Shown piece after piece: positions 55,803 to 64,000 of a stretch of DNA of 64,000 nucleotides; within the stretch, counting starts at the first letter, position 1, and each line of letters opens with the position of its first letter. The position numbers were made by a program, and so were the translations under genes. The notes below the pieces were generated by a model. That model was given only the letters and a program-made list of their open reading frames with translations. It did not search any database and had not been told where the DNA came from. The DNA is from Methylobacter psychrophilus (lineage in GTDB: Bacteria > Pseudomonadota > Gammaproteobacteria > Methylococcales > Methylomonadaceae). The stretch covers positions 124,001 to 188,000 of the forward strand of contig NZ_JAOEGU010000001.1 of NCBI RefSeq assembly GCF_025583945.1, written 5' to 3'.

Positions 55803-57971
55803 ATGAGTATTCAAACAAAACAAATAGCAACCACTGAGTCTAAACCCGAGCATTTTGATCTTGGTGCATCCAAATGGTATCTGAATCGTGAATTAACCTG
55901 GCTGGAATTTAATAAACGGGTGCTATGGGAAGCTGAAGATGAGCGTACTCCGTTATTGGAACGGGTTAAGTTTATTGCCATTGTCAGTTCCAATCTGGAT
56001 GAGTTTTTCATGAAACGGATCGGTGGACTTAAGCAACAGGTTGGTGCGGGGATTAGTGAGTTAAGTGTTGATGGACGTAGTCCTCAGCAACAAATTACCG
56101 AATGTTATGCCGTTGTTCGCCAGCTTGAAGCCAAAAAAGAAACGCTGTTAACGCAACTTATTGGCTTGCTTGAACAGCAGGATATTCGGATTTTACCTTA
56201 TCTGGAGCTATCCAAAGATCAGCAGAAAATAATGCGTGAATACTATATTCAAAATATTTTTCCGTTGGTTACGCCACAGGCCATCGATCCGGCACACCCT
56301 TTCCCTTTTATCTCTAATCTGTCTTTAAATTTACTGACCGGGGTTGGTAGTACTGAAACGGGCGATATGACGTTGGTGCGTATTAAAATTCCTGTCGGTT
56401 CCAAAGTGCCACGCTTTATCCAGGTAGGTGACAAGCAACTTTATGTGGCTCTGGGAGATTTGATTGCGAATAATCTTGATTTGCTCTTTCCCGGTATGAA
56501 AATAGTTTTCTGCGATTTGTTTCGGGTGACGCGTAATGCGATTACTGAAAAAGATGAAGAACAAGCCGATGACCTTTTACAAATGATTGAATCTGAATTG
56601 CGTGAGCGTAAATTTGCCCCGGTTGTGCGTCTGGAAATTGCTGCAACCATGGGAATATTACAAAGTGGACGCTTGGCAGCTGAGTTGGGGCTTGATGAAG
56701 AAAAAGATGTTTTTGTCGTTGATCAACGGATGGCAATGACTGATCTGTTTCAGATTGCCGGTATTGCCCGGTCAGATTTACTTGATCCACCCCATCATCC
56801 CTGCGATCATCCAAAATTGACGGGGTTGCCCAATATTTTCCACGCGATTCGTGAACAAGGTTCAATTTTATTGCAACATCCCTACGAATCATTTGTTACT
56901 ACTGTCGAGCGATTTGTCAAAGAAGCCAGTCGTGATCCAAATGTGCAAGCAATTAAAATGACGCTGTATCGAACTTCAGCCGGTACCAAGATTGTTCAAT
57001 ACCTGATTGATGCAGCATTAAATGGTAAACAAGTAGCTGTTGTGGTGGAATTGAAAGCACGTTTTGATGAATCAGCTAATATTAAATGGGCGCATCGTAT
57101 GGAGAGCGCCGGCATTCATGTGACTTACGGCGTGGTTGGGTTAAAAACCCACAGCAAAGTCATTTACGTCGTCAGACAGGATTATAACGGCTTGCGTCGT
57201 TATGCCCATATTGGTACCGGTAATTATCATGCCGGTACCGCAAGACTTTATACTGATCTGGGTATGTTGACGTGTGATAAAAAAATAGGCGAAGAATTAA
57301 CGGAATTATTTAATTACTTGACTACCGGTCTGGTGCCCAAGCGTAATTATCAAAATTTGCTGATAGCGCCCAATAAATTAAAATCAAAATTGTTGGAGAA
57401 AATTGAGCGTGAAATCAGCAAACATTCGGTAAAATCGCCCGGTTTAATTCAGTTTAAAATGAATGCCCTGGAAGATATGGACATTACCAGGGCACTTTAT
57501 CAAGCCGCTCAGGCTGGCGTTAAAATTGATTTGATTATCCGTGACACCTGCCGATTAAGGCCCGGTATTCCGGGGTTATCTGATAAGGTTCGGGTCATTA
57601 GTATTGTTGGACGTTTTTTGGAGCATTCCCGTATCTTCTATTTTAAAAATGGTGGCGAGGAAGAATACTTTATTGGCTCGGCTGATTGTATGAAGCGTAA
57701 TCTGGAAAGTCGTGTAGAAGTGGTTACTCCCGTGCAAAAACCTGAACTACAGGCCGTTCTGCGGCAATTATTAACTATTCAACTGACCAATCAACGCAGT
57801 GTATGGGAAATGCACGCTGATGGGCAATATAGTCAATGTCAGCCTAAAGATAAACAATTGGGTGTTCAGGAAACCTTGATTAAATTAGCGAATAGTCGTT
57901 TTGATGAAGCCCAAAAAAGTAAGATTCATAAAAAAGCTAAAAGATATGGCATTAACAGAAATACCGACTGA
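55803..57971 (+). CDS. ppk1: Polyphosphate kinase 1
   Basis: Makes long-chain polyphosphate from ATP, reversibly. 722 residues, somewhat longer than E. coli PPK (688), with extra residues at the N-terminus. Domains in order: N (about 22-125, YLNRELTWLEFNKRVLWEA), head, and C1/C2. The autophosphorylated histidine is in VGLKTHSKVIYVV and the second conserved histidine in FLEHSRIFYFKNG; KARFDESANIKWA and GSADCMKRNLESRVEV are also present. It is followed by glgP after 68 bp, and no ppx is nearby. The pair suggests joint handling of storage polymers. Confidence 0.95.
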   Translation: MSIQTKQIATTESKPEHFDLGASKWYLNRELTWLEFNKRVLWEAEDERTPLLERVKFIAIVSSNLDEFFMKRIGGLKQQVGAGISELSVDGRSPQQQITECYAVVRQLEAKKETLLTQLIGLLEQQDIRILPYLELSKDQQKIMREYYIQNIFPLVTPQAIDPAHPFPFISNLSLNLLTGVGSTETGDMTLVRIKIPVGSKVPRFIQVGDKQLYVALGDLIANNLDLLFPGMKIVFCDLFRVTRNAITEKDEEQADDLLQMIESELRERKFAPVVRLEIAATMGILQSGRLAAELGLDEEKDVFVVDQRMAMTDLFQIAGIARSDLLDPPHHPCDHPKLTGLPNIFHAIREQGSILLQHPYESFVTTVERFVKEASRDPNVQAIKMTLYRTSAGTKIVQYLIDAALNGKQVAVVVELKARFDESANIKWAHRMESAGIHVTYGVVGLKTHSKVIYVVRQDYNGLRRYAHIGTGNYHAGTARLYTDLGMLTCDKKIGEELTELFNYLTTGLVPKRNYQNLLIAPNKLKSKLLEKIEREISKHSVKSPGLIQFKMNALEDMDITRALYQAAQAGVKIDLIIRDTCRLRPGIPGLSDKVRVISIVGRFLEHSRIFYFKNGGEEEYFIGSADCMKRNLESRVEVVTPVQKPELQAVLRQLLTIQLTNQRSVWEMHADGQYSQCQPKDKQLGVQETLIKLANSRFDEAQKSKIHKKAKRYGINRNTD

Positions 57972-58039
57972 AATAATTGATAGTGCTTATAACGTAACCT
58001 TTTTCAGGTAATAAATTAACAATCGTTCAGGATTAGATT

Positions 58040-60550
58040 ATGTCCATTAATAAACTTGCTATCAGTCAGCCCACATTATCAATTACAAAACTTTCCGAAC
58101 AGGATATGAGTAAACCTGATTTTATTGATGATTTTAAACAATATTATGTGCGTTTACTGGGTAGGGATGAAAATTGTCGATTGCCTTATTATGCCGGCGA
58201 AGCGTTATCATTGACGATTCGTGACCGCTTGATGGAGCGCTGGAAGACTACCCATCAAACCTATAAAAATAGTGATTGCAGGCGCGGTTATTATCTGTCT
58301 ATGGAATTTTTGATGGGTCGCACGTTAAGCAATGCAATGCTTAATCTGGGCGTAACCGATACGGTTACTCAAGCCATGTATGATCTCGGCATTGAAATTG
58401 AAGAGTTAATTGGCAGTGAGCAAGATGCAGGACTGGGTAATGGCGGCTTGGGACGTCTTGCGGCTTGTTTTATAGACAGTTGTGCGACCTTGCAATTACC
58501 GGTTATCGGTTATGGTTTACGCTACGAATACGGTATGTTTACCCAGACCATTGTTAATGGTGAGCAGGTTGAAAAACCTGATCATTGGCTACGTCATGGT
58601 AACGTCTGGGAAATTGAGCGACTGGAGTATTCGCATTGCATCAAATTCGGCGGTCATACTGAAATTCAAATGGATGAAAATGGTAAGCAGCGGCATTGCT
58701 GGATAGCGACTTGTAATTTGCTGGCAGTGCCTTTCGATACACCGATACCCGGCTATAAAAACGGCACGGTCAATACCTTGCGGTTGTGGAAGGCAGTAGC
58801 AACTGAAGAATTTAATCTGGATGAGTTTAATGCAGGTGATTATGCGGAAGCGGTCGCCGCAAAAATTACTGCTGAAAATATTACGATGGTGCTATATCCC
58901 AATGATGCCAATGAAAATGGTAAAGAACTAAGATTACGGCAGCAATATTTTCTGGCTTCTGCCAGTTTGCAGGATGTTATTGGACACTGGACAGCCATGC
59001 ACGGCAACAATTTTAGTGATTTTGCTGAAAAAAGATGTTTCCAGTTAAATGATACCCATCCGAGTATTGCCATTGCCGAATTGATGCGCTTGTTAATGGA
59101 TATTCAGGGTTTAACGTGGAATGAGGCATGGGCCATTACGGAACATACCATGGCTTATACCAACCATACTTTGTTGCCCGAAGCACTGGAAAAATGGCCT
59201 GTTAGATTGATGCAACGGTTATTGCCACGAGTGATGGAGATTATTTTTGAAATTAACACCCATTTTATGATTGAAGCCTCCAGGCATTGGCCCGGCGATA
59301 GAGAACGTTTACGGAGAATGTCCATCATAGAGGAAGGTGATGAGCAACAGGTAAGAATGGCACATCTTGCCATCGTGGGCAGTTTTTCAGTTAATGGTGT
59401 TGCAAGGTTACATACCCGGTTATTACAGGAAGGTTTATTCAGCGACTTTTATGCTTTATGGCCGCATAAATTTAATAATAAAACCAATGGTGTTACGCCA
59501 CGGCGCTGGTTGGCGGCCTGTAATCCAGAGTTGGCAAGTTTGATAACAGAAGTGATAGGTGGCGATTGGGTAACTGATTTATCGCAGTTAAAAAAGCTGG
59601 CACCTTATGCTGATGATGCCCAATTTCGTGAGCGCTGGCGGGCAATTAAACAGGCAGCGAAGCAACGATTGATTGATTATAAACAGCGTAAAAATGACAC
59701 CGATCTAAATTTTAATGTTGATGCCATCTTCGATGTGCAGGTTAAACGTATTCATGAATACAAGCGTCAATTATTGACGGTATTACATGTCATTCATCTT
59801 TATAATATTATTAAAAAAGGTGACCTTGATAGCCGGGTGCCAAGATTCGTATTAATCGGTGGTAAAGCGGCACCGGGTTATCGCATGGCAAAAAAAATCA
59901 TTAAATTAATCAATAATGTTGCTCAGGTTATTAATACTGACCCGGCAACAGACAAGAAATTATCGTTACTGTTCTTGAAGGATTATCGGGTTTCGGCTAT
60001 GGAAAGAATATGTCCGGGAGTTGATTTGTCAGAGCAAGTATCCACGGCCGGCAAGGAAGCGTCGGGTACCGGCAACATGAAACTGATGATGAACGGGGCT
60101 GTGACTATTGGTACACTGGACGGAGCCAACATCGAAATTCGTGAAGAAGTGGGCGACGAAAACTTTTTTCTGTTCGGTTTGACCGAAGAACAAATTGAAG
60201 CAAAGCGGGGTAATTATGATCCGCTCGCTATTATCGAGCAGGATGAAGACCTGCGAGAGGTTATGCAACTACTGGAGTCCGGTTATTTTAACCAGTTTGA
60301 ACCGGGAATTTTTGATGACCTGATTAATTCAATAAAAAGTGAGCATGACCCCTGGATGACCATTGCTGATTTTCGGAGTTACATCGATGCCCAAAAATGT
60401 GTTGAAGAGGCCTATCGGGATAAAGATTGTTGGACCAAAATGAGTATTTTAAATTGTGCGAATAGTGGGAAATTTTCAACCGATAGAACGATTGGCGAAT
60501 ACAACCGCGATATCTGGAAATTAACACCACAACCGGTAATGCCCAAGTAA
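58040..60550 (+). CDS. glgP: Glycogen/alpha-glucan phosphorylase
   Basis: Releases glucose-1-phosphate from glycogen or maltodextrin with PLP cofactor. 836 residues (E. coli GlgP 815). Conserved blocks are YYLSMEFLMGRTL, GLGNGGLGRLAACF, FQLNDTHPSIAIAEL, KFNNKTNGVTPRRWL, QVKRIHEYKRQLL and the PLP-lysine region EASGTGNMKLMMNGA. It lies on the same strand 68 bp after ppk1. No other glg genes are in the window. Confidence 0.95.
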   Translation: MSINKLAISQPTLSITKLSEQDMSKPDFIDDFKQYYVRLLGRDENCRLPYYAGEALSLTIRDRLMERWKTTHQTYKNSDCRRGYYLSMEFLMGRTLSNAMLNLGVTDTVTQAMYDLGIEIEELIGSEQDAGLGNGGLGRLAACFIDSCATLQLPVIGYGLRYEYGMFTQTIVNGEQVEKPDHWLRHGNVWEIERLEYSHCIKFGGHTEIQMDENGKQRHCWIATCNLLAVPFDTPIPGYKNGTVNTLRLWKAVATEEFNLDEFNAGDYAEAVAAKITAENITMVLYPNDANENGKELRLRQQYFLASASLQDVIGHWTAMHGNNFSDFAEKRCFQLNDTHPSIAIAELMRLLMDIQGLTWNEAWAITEHTMAYTNHTLLPEALEKWPVRLMQRLLPRVMEIIFEINTHFMIEASRHWPGDRERLRRMSIIEEGDEQQVRMAHLAIVGSFSVNGVARLHTRLLQEGLFSDFYALWPHKFNNKTNGVTPRRWLAACNPELASLITEVIGGDWVTDLSQLKKLAPYADDAQFRERWRAIKQAAKQRLIDYKQRKNDTDLNFNVDAIFDVQVKRIHEYKRQLLTVLHVIHLYNIIKKGDLDSRVPRFVLIGGKAAPGYRMAKKIIKLINNVAQVINTDPATDKKLSLLFLKDYRVSAMERICPGVDLSEQVSTAGKEASGTGNMKLMMNGAVTIGTLDGANIEIREEVGDENFFLFGLTEEQIEAKRGNYDPLAIIEQDEDLREVMQLLESGYFNQFEPGIFDDLINSIKSEHDPWMTIADFRSYIDAQKCVEEAYRDKDCWTKMSILNCANSGKFSTDRTIGEYNRDIWKLTPQPVMPK

Positions 60551-60567
60551 TCTCTCGGTACTATCAA

Positions 60568-60606
60568 TCCCTGCTACATCTGTAATGAATACGCGTGTAG
60601 CAGGGA
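60568..60606. terminator. Bidirectional hairpin between glgP and pat
   Basis: TCCCTGCTACA (60568-60578) pairs perfectly with TGTAGCAGGGA (60596-60606). It lies 18 bp after glgP and 7 bp after the convergent pat stop, so it can end both. No long T-run. Confidence 0.6.
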
Positions 60607-60612
60607 GCGTTA

Positions 60613-63294
60613 TTATTGCCTTAAGTCTTTCACAACACGAACAACTTCACTATCATCGGGAATGGTTTCTATACTAAAACCCAGCTTTTTAACCAACGAT
60701 AACATGGGTGTATTAATTACCAATACTTCACCTTCAAAGAATAACATGCCTTTGGATTTTGCGGTTTGTATCAATGCCCGCATAATTCTGCTGCCTATTC
60801 CCAGACACTGACAGTCATCGGCAACCACCAGCGCAAATTCTACCGAATTGCCGTCCGGATTCATCAGATAGCGGCCAACACCCAGTTCGCTAGGCAGGTT
60901 TGCATCCTCTGTTACGGCAACAAAAGCCATTTCACGATCATAATCGATTTGTGTGAAACGAACCATCATTTCCGGTGTTAATTCCTGTAACGCCTGCATA
61001 AACCGAAAATATTTAGTGCGCTCGGATAAGCGATTATGAAAATCTTTTTCCAAAACGGCATCTTCAGGACGGATAGGGCGGATCGTGATATTAGCGCCGT
61101 TAGCTAATTGAAAGTTCTGGGTTAATTGGTAAGGATAAGGGTGAATCGCCATGTGGGAATAAGGCGACAACTGATTGGACAATTGGGCTTTAATGCGAGC
61201 ATCAACAGCCATTACGCCCTGTTCATCGACGATCAAGGGATTAATATCCAGCTCTAAAATTTCTGGTAGCTCACTCACCATGGTCGATATATTCAGGAGT
61301 ACATCAATCAGGGCCTTTTTATTCGCCGGGGGCAATTGACGGAATGCCTCCAGATATTTGGCTGCCTTGGTTTTAGCAATCATTTGCTCAGCCATATAAG
61401 CATTAAGCGGCGGCAGGGCGACAGTATTATCCTTTAAGATTTCGACCATGGTACCGCCCAGACCAAAGCTGATGGCAGGGCCAAACACCGGGTCCCTAAC
61501 TACGCCGATCATTAGTTCCCGGCCATTGGGCCTTTTGAACATCGGTTCAACCGTCATGCCGACTTCAGTTATTTCAGGGTGATTACGCTTAATGGCGGCT
61601 TCCATTTCTAAATAGTCGCGGGAAATCTCCTGAACACTATTAATATTAAGCTTAACACCGCCTATATCGGATTTATGGCTAAATTCAGCCATATTAACTT
61701 TTAAAACCACCGGAAAGCGTAATGTTTCAGCGGCAATCATGGCGTCTTTGACACTGGATACCTTGATAGTCTGTGTGACCGGAATATGAAAGGCAGCAAG
61801 TATGGCTTTGGATTCCTGAGCCGTTAAAACCTGACGGTTTTCTGCAAGTACGCGCTCAATAATTAAACGGGCACCTTGCACATCGGGTTTTGCCAGTTCA
61901 TCGCCGGGAGACGGGATTTGTTTAAGTAAAATCTGATTTTGGGCATACTTGGCCAAAAATGAAAAGGCATCGACAGCCACTTCAGGTGTACTAAAGTGGG
62001 CCACCTTGCTATTGGCAAAAAGATCCCTGCCTTCCTGAACTTTTGCGCCACCGGTCCAGGAAGCCAGCACCGGTTTTTTGCTGGTCTTGGCGCCTTCAAT
62101 GATACTTTGCGCGACTTGGGTGGGGTTGGTCATTGCCTGAGGTGTCAAAATAACCAGTACACCGTCGATATTTTTATCTTTAAGGCAAATATCCAATGCT
62201 TTCTGGTAGCGTTCAGACGTGGCATCACCCAGAATATCAACAGGATTGGCATGCGACCAGTGTACGGGTAAGGCCTCATTTAACGCGTCAATACTGGCAG
62301 GACTCAATTCTGCCATCATTATACCGACATCTTCGGCACGGTCGGTACTCATTACACCGGGGCCGCCGGCATTGGTAATAATCGCCAAATGATCTTTCTT
62401 GACGACATAATTGTTGGCTAAAACCCGGGCAGCAGAAAATAATTCGGTAATGCTATAGACTCTAACCACGCCAGCTCGGGCAATGGCGGCATCAAAGACA
62501 CTGTCACCGCCAACCATGGCTCCCGTATGTGACATGGCGGCTTTGCAACCGGCTTCATGACGACCTGATTTAATCAGGATAACCGGCTTTAAACGTGCGG
62601 CAGCTTTAAGGCCACTTAAAAAACGCCGTGCATCGCGTATACCTTCCACATACATCAAGATACCGGTAGTTTTACTATCGGTTGCGAGATAATCCAGTAC
62701 TTCACCAAAATCAATATCAGCGGCACCACCCATTGAGACAACGGTTGAAAAACCGATATCTTGCACTTTAGCCCAGTCCAGGATTGCTGTGCAAATGGCA
62801 CCTGATTGCGATAATAGTGCCAGACTGCCATCTTTAACCGTACCATCACCGAATGTCGCATTAAGGTATCCACTAGGGCGAATAACGCCCAGACAGTTCG
62901 GCCCGATAATACGGATACTGTAGCGGTGAGCAATATCCAATACTTCTTGTTGCAGTCGTTTTCCTTCTGATCCCAGTTCACCAAAGCCGGCAGTAATAAT
63001 AATGATCGAGGTAACCCCTTTTTCACCACATTGCTGAACAATACCGGGGACACTGGGTGCCGGTGTGGCAATAACTACCAAGTCCAAATCTTCAGGAACA
63101 GCATTCAGGTCAGGATAAGCTTTTAAACCTAATAATTCGTCACGTTTATTGTTGACAGGATAAAGGCCGCCTTTAAAGCCGGCTTCTTGCATATTAAGTA
63201 ATAGCCGATAACCGACACTGTTTTCGCGTTCTGACGCACCAACAATGGCAACTGATTTAGGGGTGAAAAAACGGTTTAAATAATGAGGGCCCAT
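60613..63294 (-). CDS. patZ: Pat-type protein lysine acetyltransferase / NDP-forming acyl-CoA synthetase
   Basis: 893 residues (E. coli PatZ/YfiQ 886). The N-terminal CoA-binding Rossmann-like domain runs from SVAIVGASERENSVGYRLL; a succinyl-CoA-synthetase-like part follows (NCLGVIRP, LLSQSGAICTAILDWA, SHTGAMVGGDSVFDAA, NAGGPGVMSTDRAED). An ATP-grasp-like domain is next (about 480-690), and a C-terminal GNAT domain (about 710-893, NITIRPIRPEDAVLEKDF, QCLGIGSRIMRAL). Pat acetylates lysines of metabolic enzymes such as acetyl-CoA synthetase. Whether the synthetase half is active here cannot be told. Monocistronic, convergent with glgP. Confidence 0.88.
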   Translation of the reverse strand: MGPHYLNRFFTPKSVAIVGASERENSVGYRLLLNMQEAGFKGGLYPVNNKRDELLGLKAYPDLNAVPEDLDLVVIATPAPSVPGIVQQCGEKGVTSIIIITAGFGELGSEGKRLQQEVLDIAHRYSIRIIGPNCLGVIRPSGYLNATFGDGTVKDGSLALLSQSGAICTAILDWAKVQDIGFSTVVSMGGAADIDFGEVLDYLATDSKTTGILMYVEGIRDARRFLSGLKAAARLKPVILIKSGRHEAGCKAAMSHTGAMVGGDSVFDAAIARAGVVRVYSITELFSAARVLANNYVVKKDHLAIITNAGGPGVMSTDRAEDVGIMMAELSPASIDALNEALPVHWSHANPVDILGDATSERYQKALDICLKDKNIDGVLVILTPQAMTNPTQVAQSIIEGAKTSKKPVLASWTGGAKVQEGRDLFANSKVAHFSTPEVAVDAFSFLAKYAQNQILLKQIPSPGDELAKPDVQGARLIIERVLAENRQVLTAQESKAILAAFHIPVTQTIKVSSVKDAMIAAETLRFPVVLKVNMAEFSHKSDIGGVKLNINSVQEISRDYLEMEAAIKRNHPEITEVGMTVEPMFKRPNGRELMIGVVRDPVFGPAISFGLGGTMVEILKDNTVALPPLNAYMAEQMIAKTKAAKYLEAFRQLPPANKKALIDVLLNISTMVSELPEILELDINPLIVDEQGVMAVDARIKAQLSNQLSPYSHMAIHPYPYQLTQNFQLANGANITIRPIRPEDAVLEKDFHNRLSERTKYFRFMQALQELTPEMMVRFTQIDYDREMAFVAVTEDANLPSELGVGRYLMNPDGNSVEFALVVADDCQCLGIGSRIMRALIQTAKSKGMLFFEGEVLVINTPMLSLVKKLGFSIETIPDDSEVVRVVKDLRQ

Positions 63295-63703
63295 TGATGC
63301 TCCGTAGTAAGAAAAATAGCTTGATTAATATGATATAGAATAAAAGTTTTCAATGACTAACAAAGTGTTAAGAATTAAATGCAACTCATTGATAATAAAG
63401 TATTTTATTGGTATTTATGAGTCCGTATAAATGCATCGCTTCAGCTTGTTTTTATCTGTCGATAGTCAAAAGTCGATTAACAAAAATGCAGAAAAGTAAT
63501 AGACTTGTGACTTTAATTTTTAAGGGTAAGTTATATTCTGTGACATGCTCATTGTCAACCACCTATCGCCCCAAGAAGTTAAAACCTTAAATACTGTGTG
63601 TAAATTTGCTGGCTGCCGAGCCAAAAAGTCGGGCGTATGATTATTTTCCATAAAAACTTTTAGTTTTAAACAAGCTGCTTATTAACTGATAAAGGTAAAA
63701 GCC
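63295..63703. other. Divergent intergenic region
   Basis: AT-rich gap between pat (minus) and the gene at 63704 (plus). A 31-residue frame at 63545-63640 (MLIVNHLSPQEV...) has no ribosome binding site I trust. Nothing else recognised. Confidence 0.35.
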
Positions 63704-64000
63704 ATGAATAAAAACTTGCAGTTGGTTAGAGAATTTCACGATGTATTTTCATGCCGTCAGGCACAACAGGGAGCCAATCTGTCCTTATCCGAGATGGATA
63801 TTATCCTGCGTCAAGGCTTGCTTATGGAGGAGGGGAGTCAGTTATTTAAAGCGTTTAAAGCCGGGGATATGGTTGCTATTTTAGCCGCGATGATTAATCT
63901 GTCTTATTGCGCCTTGCAAGCTATTGCTATTGCCGGAGCGGATGTTTTGGACAGGCCGGTAGCGTGGCAACATGATGGTCATATCATCTCTTTAATGCGA
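63704..64000 (+). CDS. MazG/PRA-PH-like pyrophosphohydrolase, 3' end cut by window
   Basis: An ATG at 63704, preceded by AAAGGT about 12 bp upstream, opens a frame that runs uninterrupted for 99 codons to the right edge. The translation begins MNKNLQLVREFHDVF and includes DIILRQGLLMEEGSQLFKAF and DMVAILAAMINLSYCALQAI. The paired acidic LMEEGSQLFKA helix and the following ALxAI helix resemble the all-alpha NTP pyrophosphohydrolase superfamily (MazG / phosphoribosyl-ATP pyrophosphohydrolase-like). I infer a nucleotide pyrophosphohydrolase; the missing C-terminus limits the call. Confidence 0.55.
   Translation, partial: MNKNLQLVREFHDVFSCRQAQQGANLSLSEMDIILRQGLLMEEGSQLFKAFKAGDMVAILAAMINLSYCALQAIAIAGADVLDRPVAWQHDGHIISLMR

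Noticed and set aside
63545-63640. 31-codon ORF upstream of the last gene
   Set aside because: No good ribosome binding site and no recognisable product; chance cannot be excluded at this length.

Overview
The window reads as chromosome of a gammaproteobacterium, most likely a type I methanotroph (Methylococcales, Methylobacter/Methylomonas-like). Gene orders are typically gammaproteobacterial: ndk-rlmN-pilW-hisS-yfgM-bamB-der, tgt-yajC-secD-secF, prfB-lysS and ubiK-comM. Base composition is slightly AT-rich by eye. Two exported proteins carry the VPLPA type of PEP-CTERM tail and appear to sit behind a c-di-GMP-I-like riboswitch, a combination common in methanotrophs. No methane oxidation gene is present, so the order-level assignment is inference.

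Layout. (1) 1-3480 looks like the end of an integrated element: a 5'-truncated DUF3987-type replication protein, a small cysteine/HGA zinc-finger protein, clustered short repeats, and a tRNA-Arg(CCG) at 3482-3558 whose 3' end faces the element. (2) 3594-16609 holds Rep helicase, a PhoH-like ATPase, a small exported protein, ComM, UbiK, divergent polyamine genes (speE / speA plus a hydroxyacid dehydrogenase) and a GH17-GT2 beta-glucan synthase. (3) 16646-20685 holds class I fumarase between two inverted copies of a hairpin repeat, then htpG with a textbook sigma-32 promoter. (4) 21038-27107 is a cation-homeostasis block: KefB/YbaL-like antiporter, DedA protein, Kup and NhaD. (5) 27512-39571 is a long co-oriented housekeeping run: tgt-yajC-secDF, ndk-rlmN-pilW-hisS-yfgM-bamB-der and tpx; rodZ and ispG, usual between pilW and hisS, are absent. 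(6) 40282-43574 encodes a sodium-pumping oxaloacetate decarboxylase (oadGAB), followed by gloB. (7) 44595-47371 (minus) is lysS and prfB, the latter with an intact programmed +1 frameshift. (8) 47732-50622 holds an orphan ParA ATPase, dtd, an LpxH-like phosphoesterase and a Nudix hydrolase. (9) 50730-55061 holds two VPLPA/PEP-CTERM proteins behind the riboswitch, and a divergent SEC-C/TPR/sulfotransferase protein. (10) 55803-63294 holds polyphosphate kinase, glycogen phosphorylase and a Pat-type acetyltransferase/acyl-CoA synthetase. The window ends inside a gene that looks like a MazG/PRA-PH-type pyrophosphohydrolase.

Together: NhaD, KefB-like, Kup and OadGAB give Na+/K+/H+ control and a way to draw on, or build, a sodium gradient. 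SecDF, YajC, YfgM, BamB and PilW serve protein export and the envelope. The beta-glucan synthase, the sortable exported proteins and their likely c-di-GMP control point to a surface or osmotic programme. PPK1, GlgP and Pat concern storage polymers and acetyl-CoA-linked control. Intergenic DNA is rich in short inverted-repeat elements: a 42-bp perfect palindrome, several MITE-like elements and REP-like hairpins.
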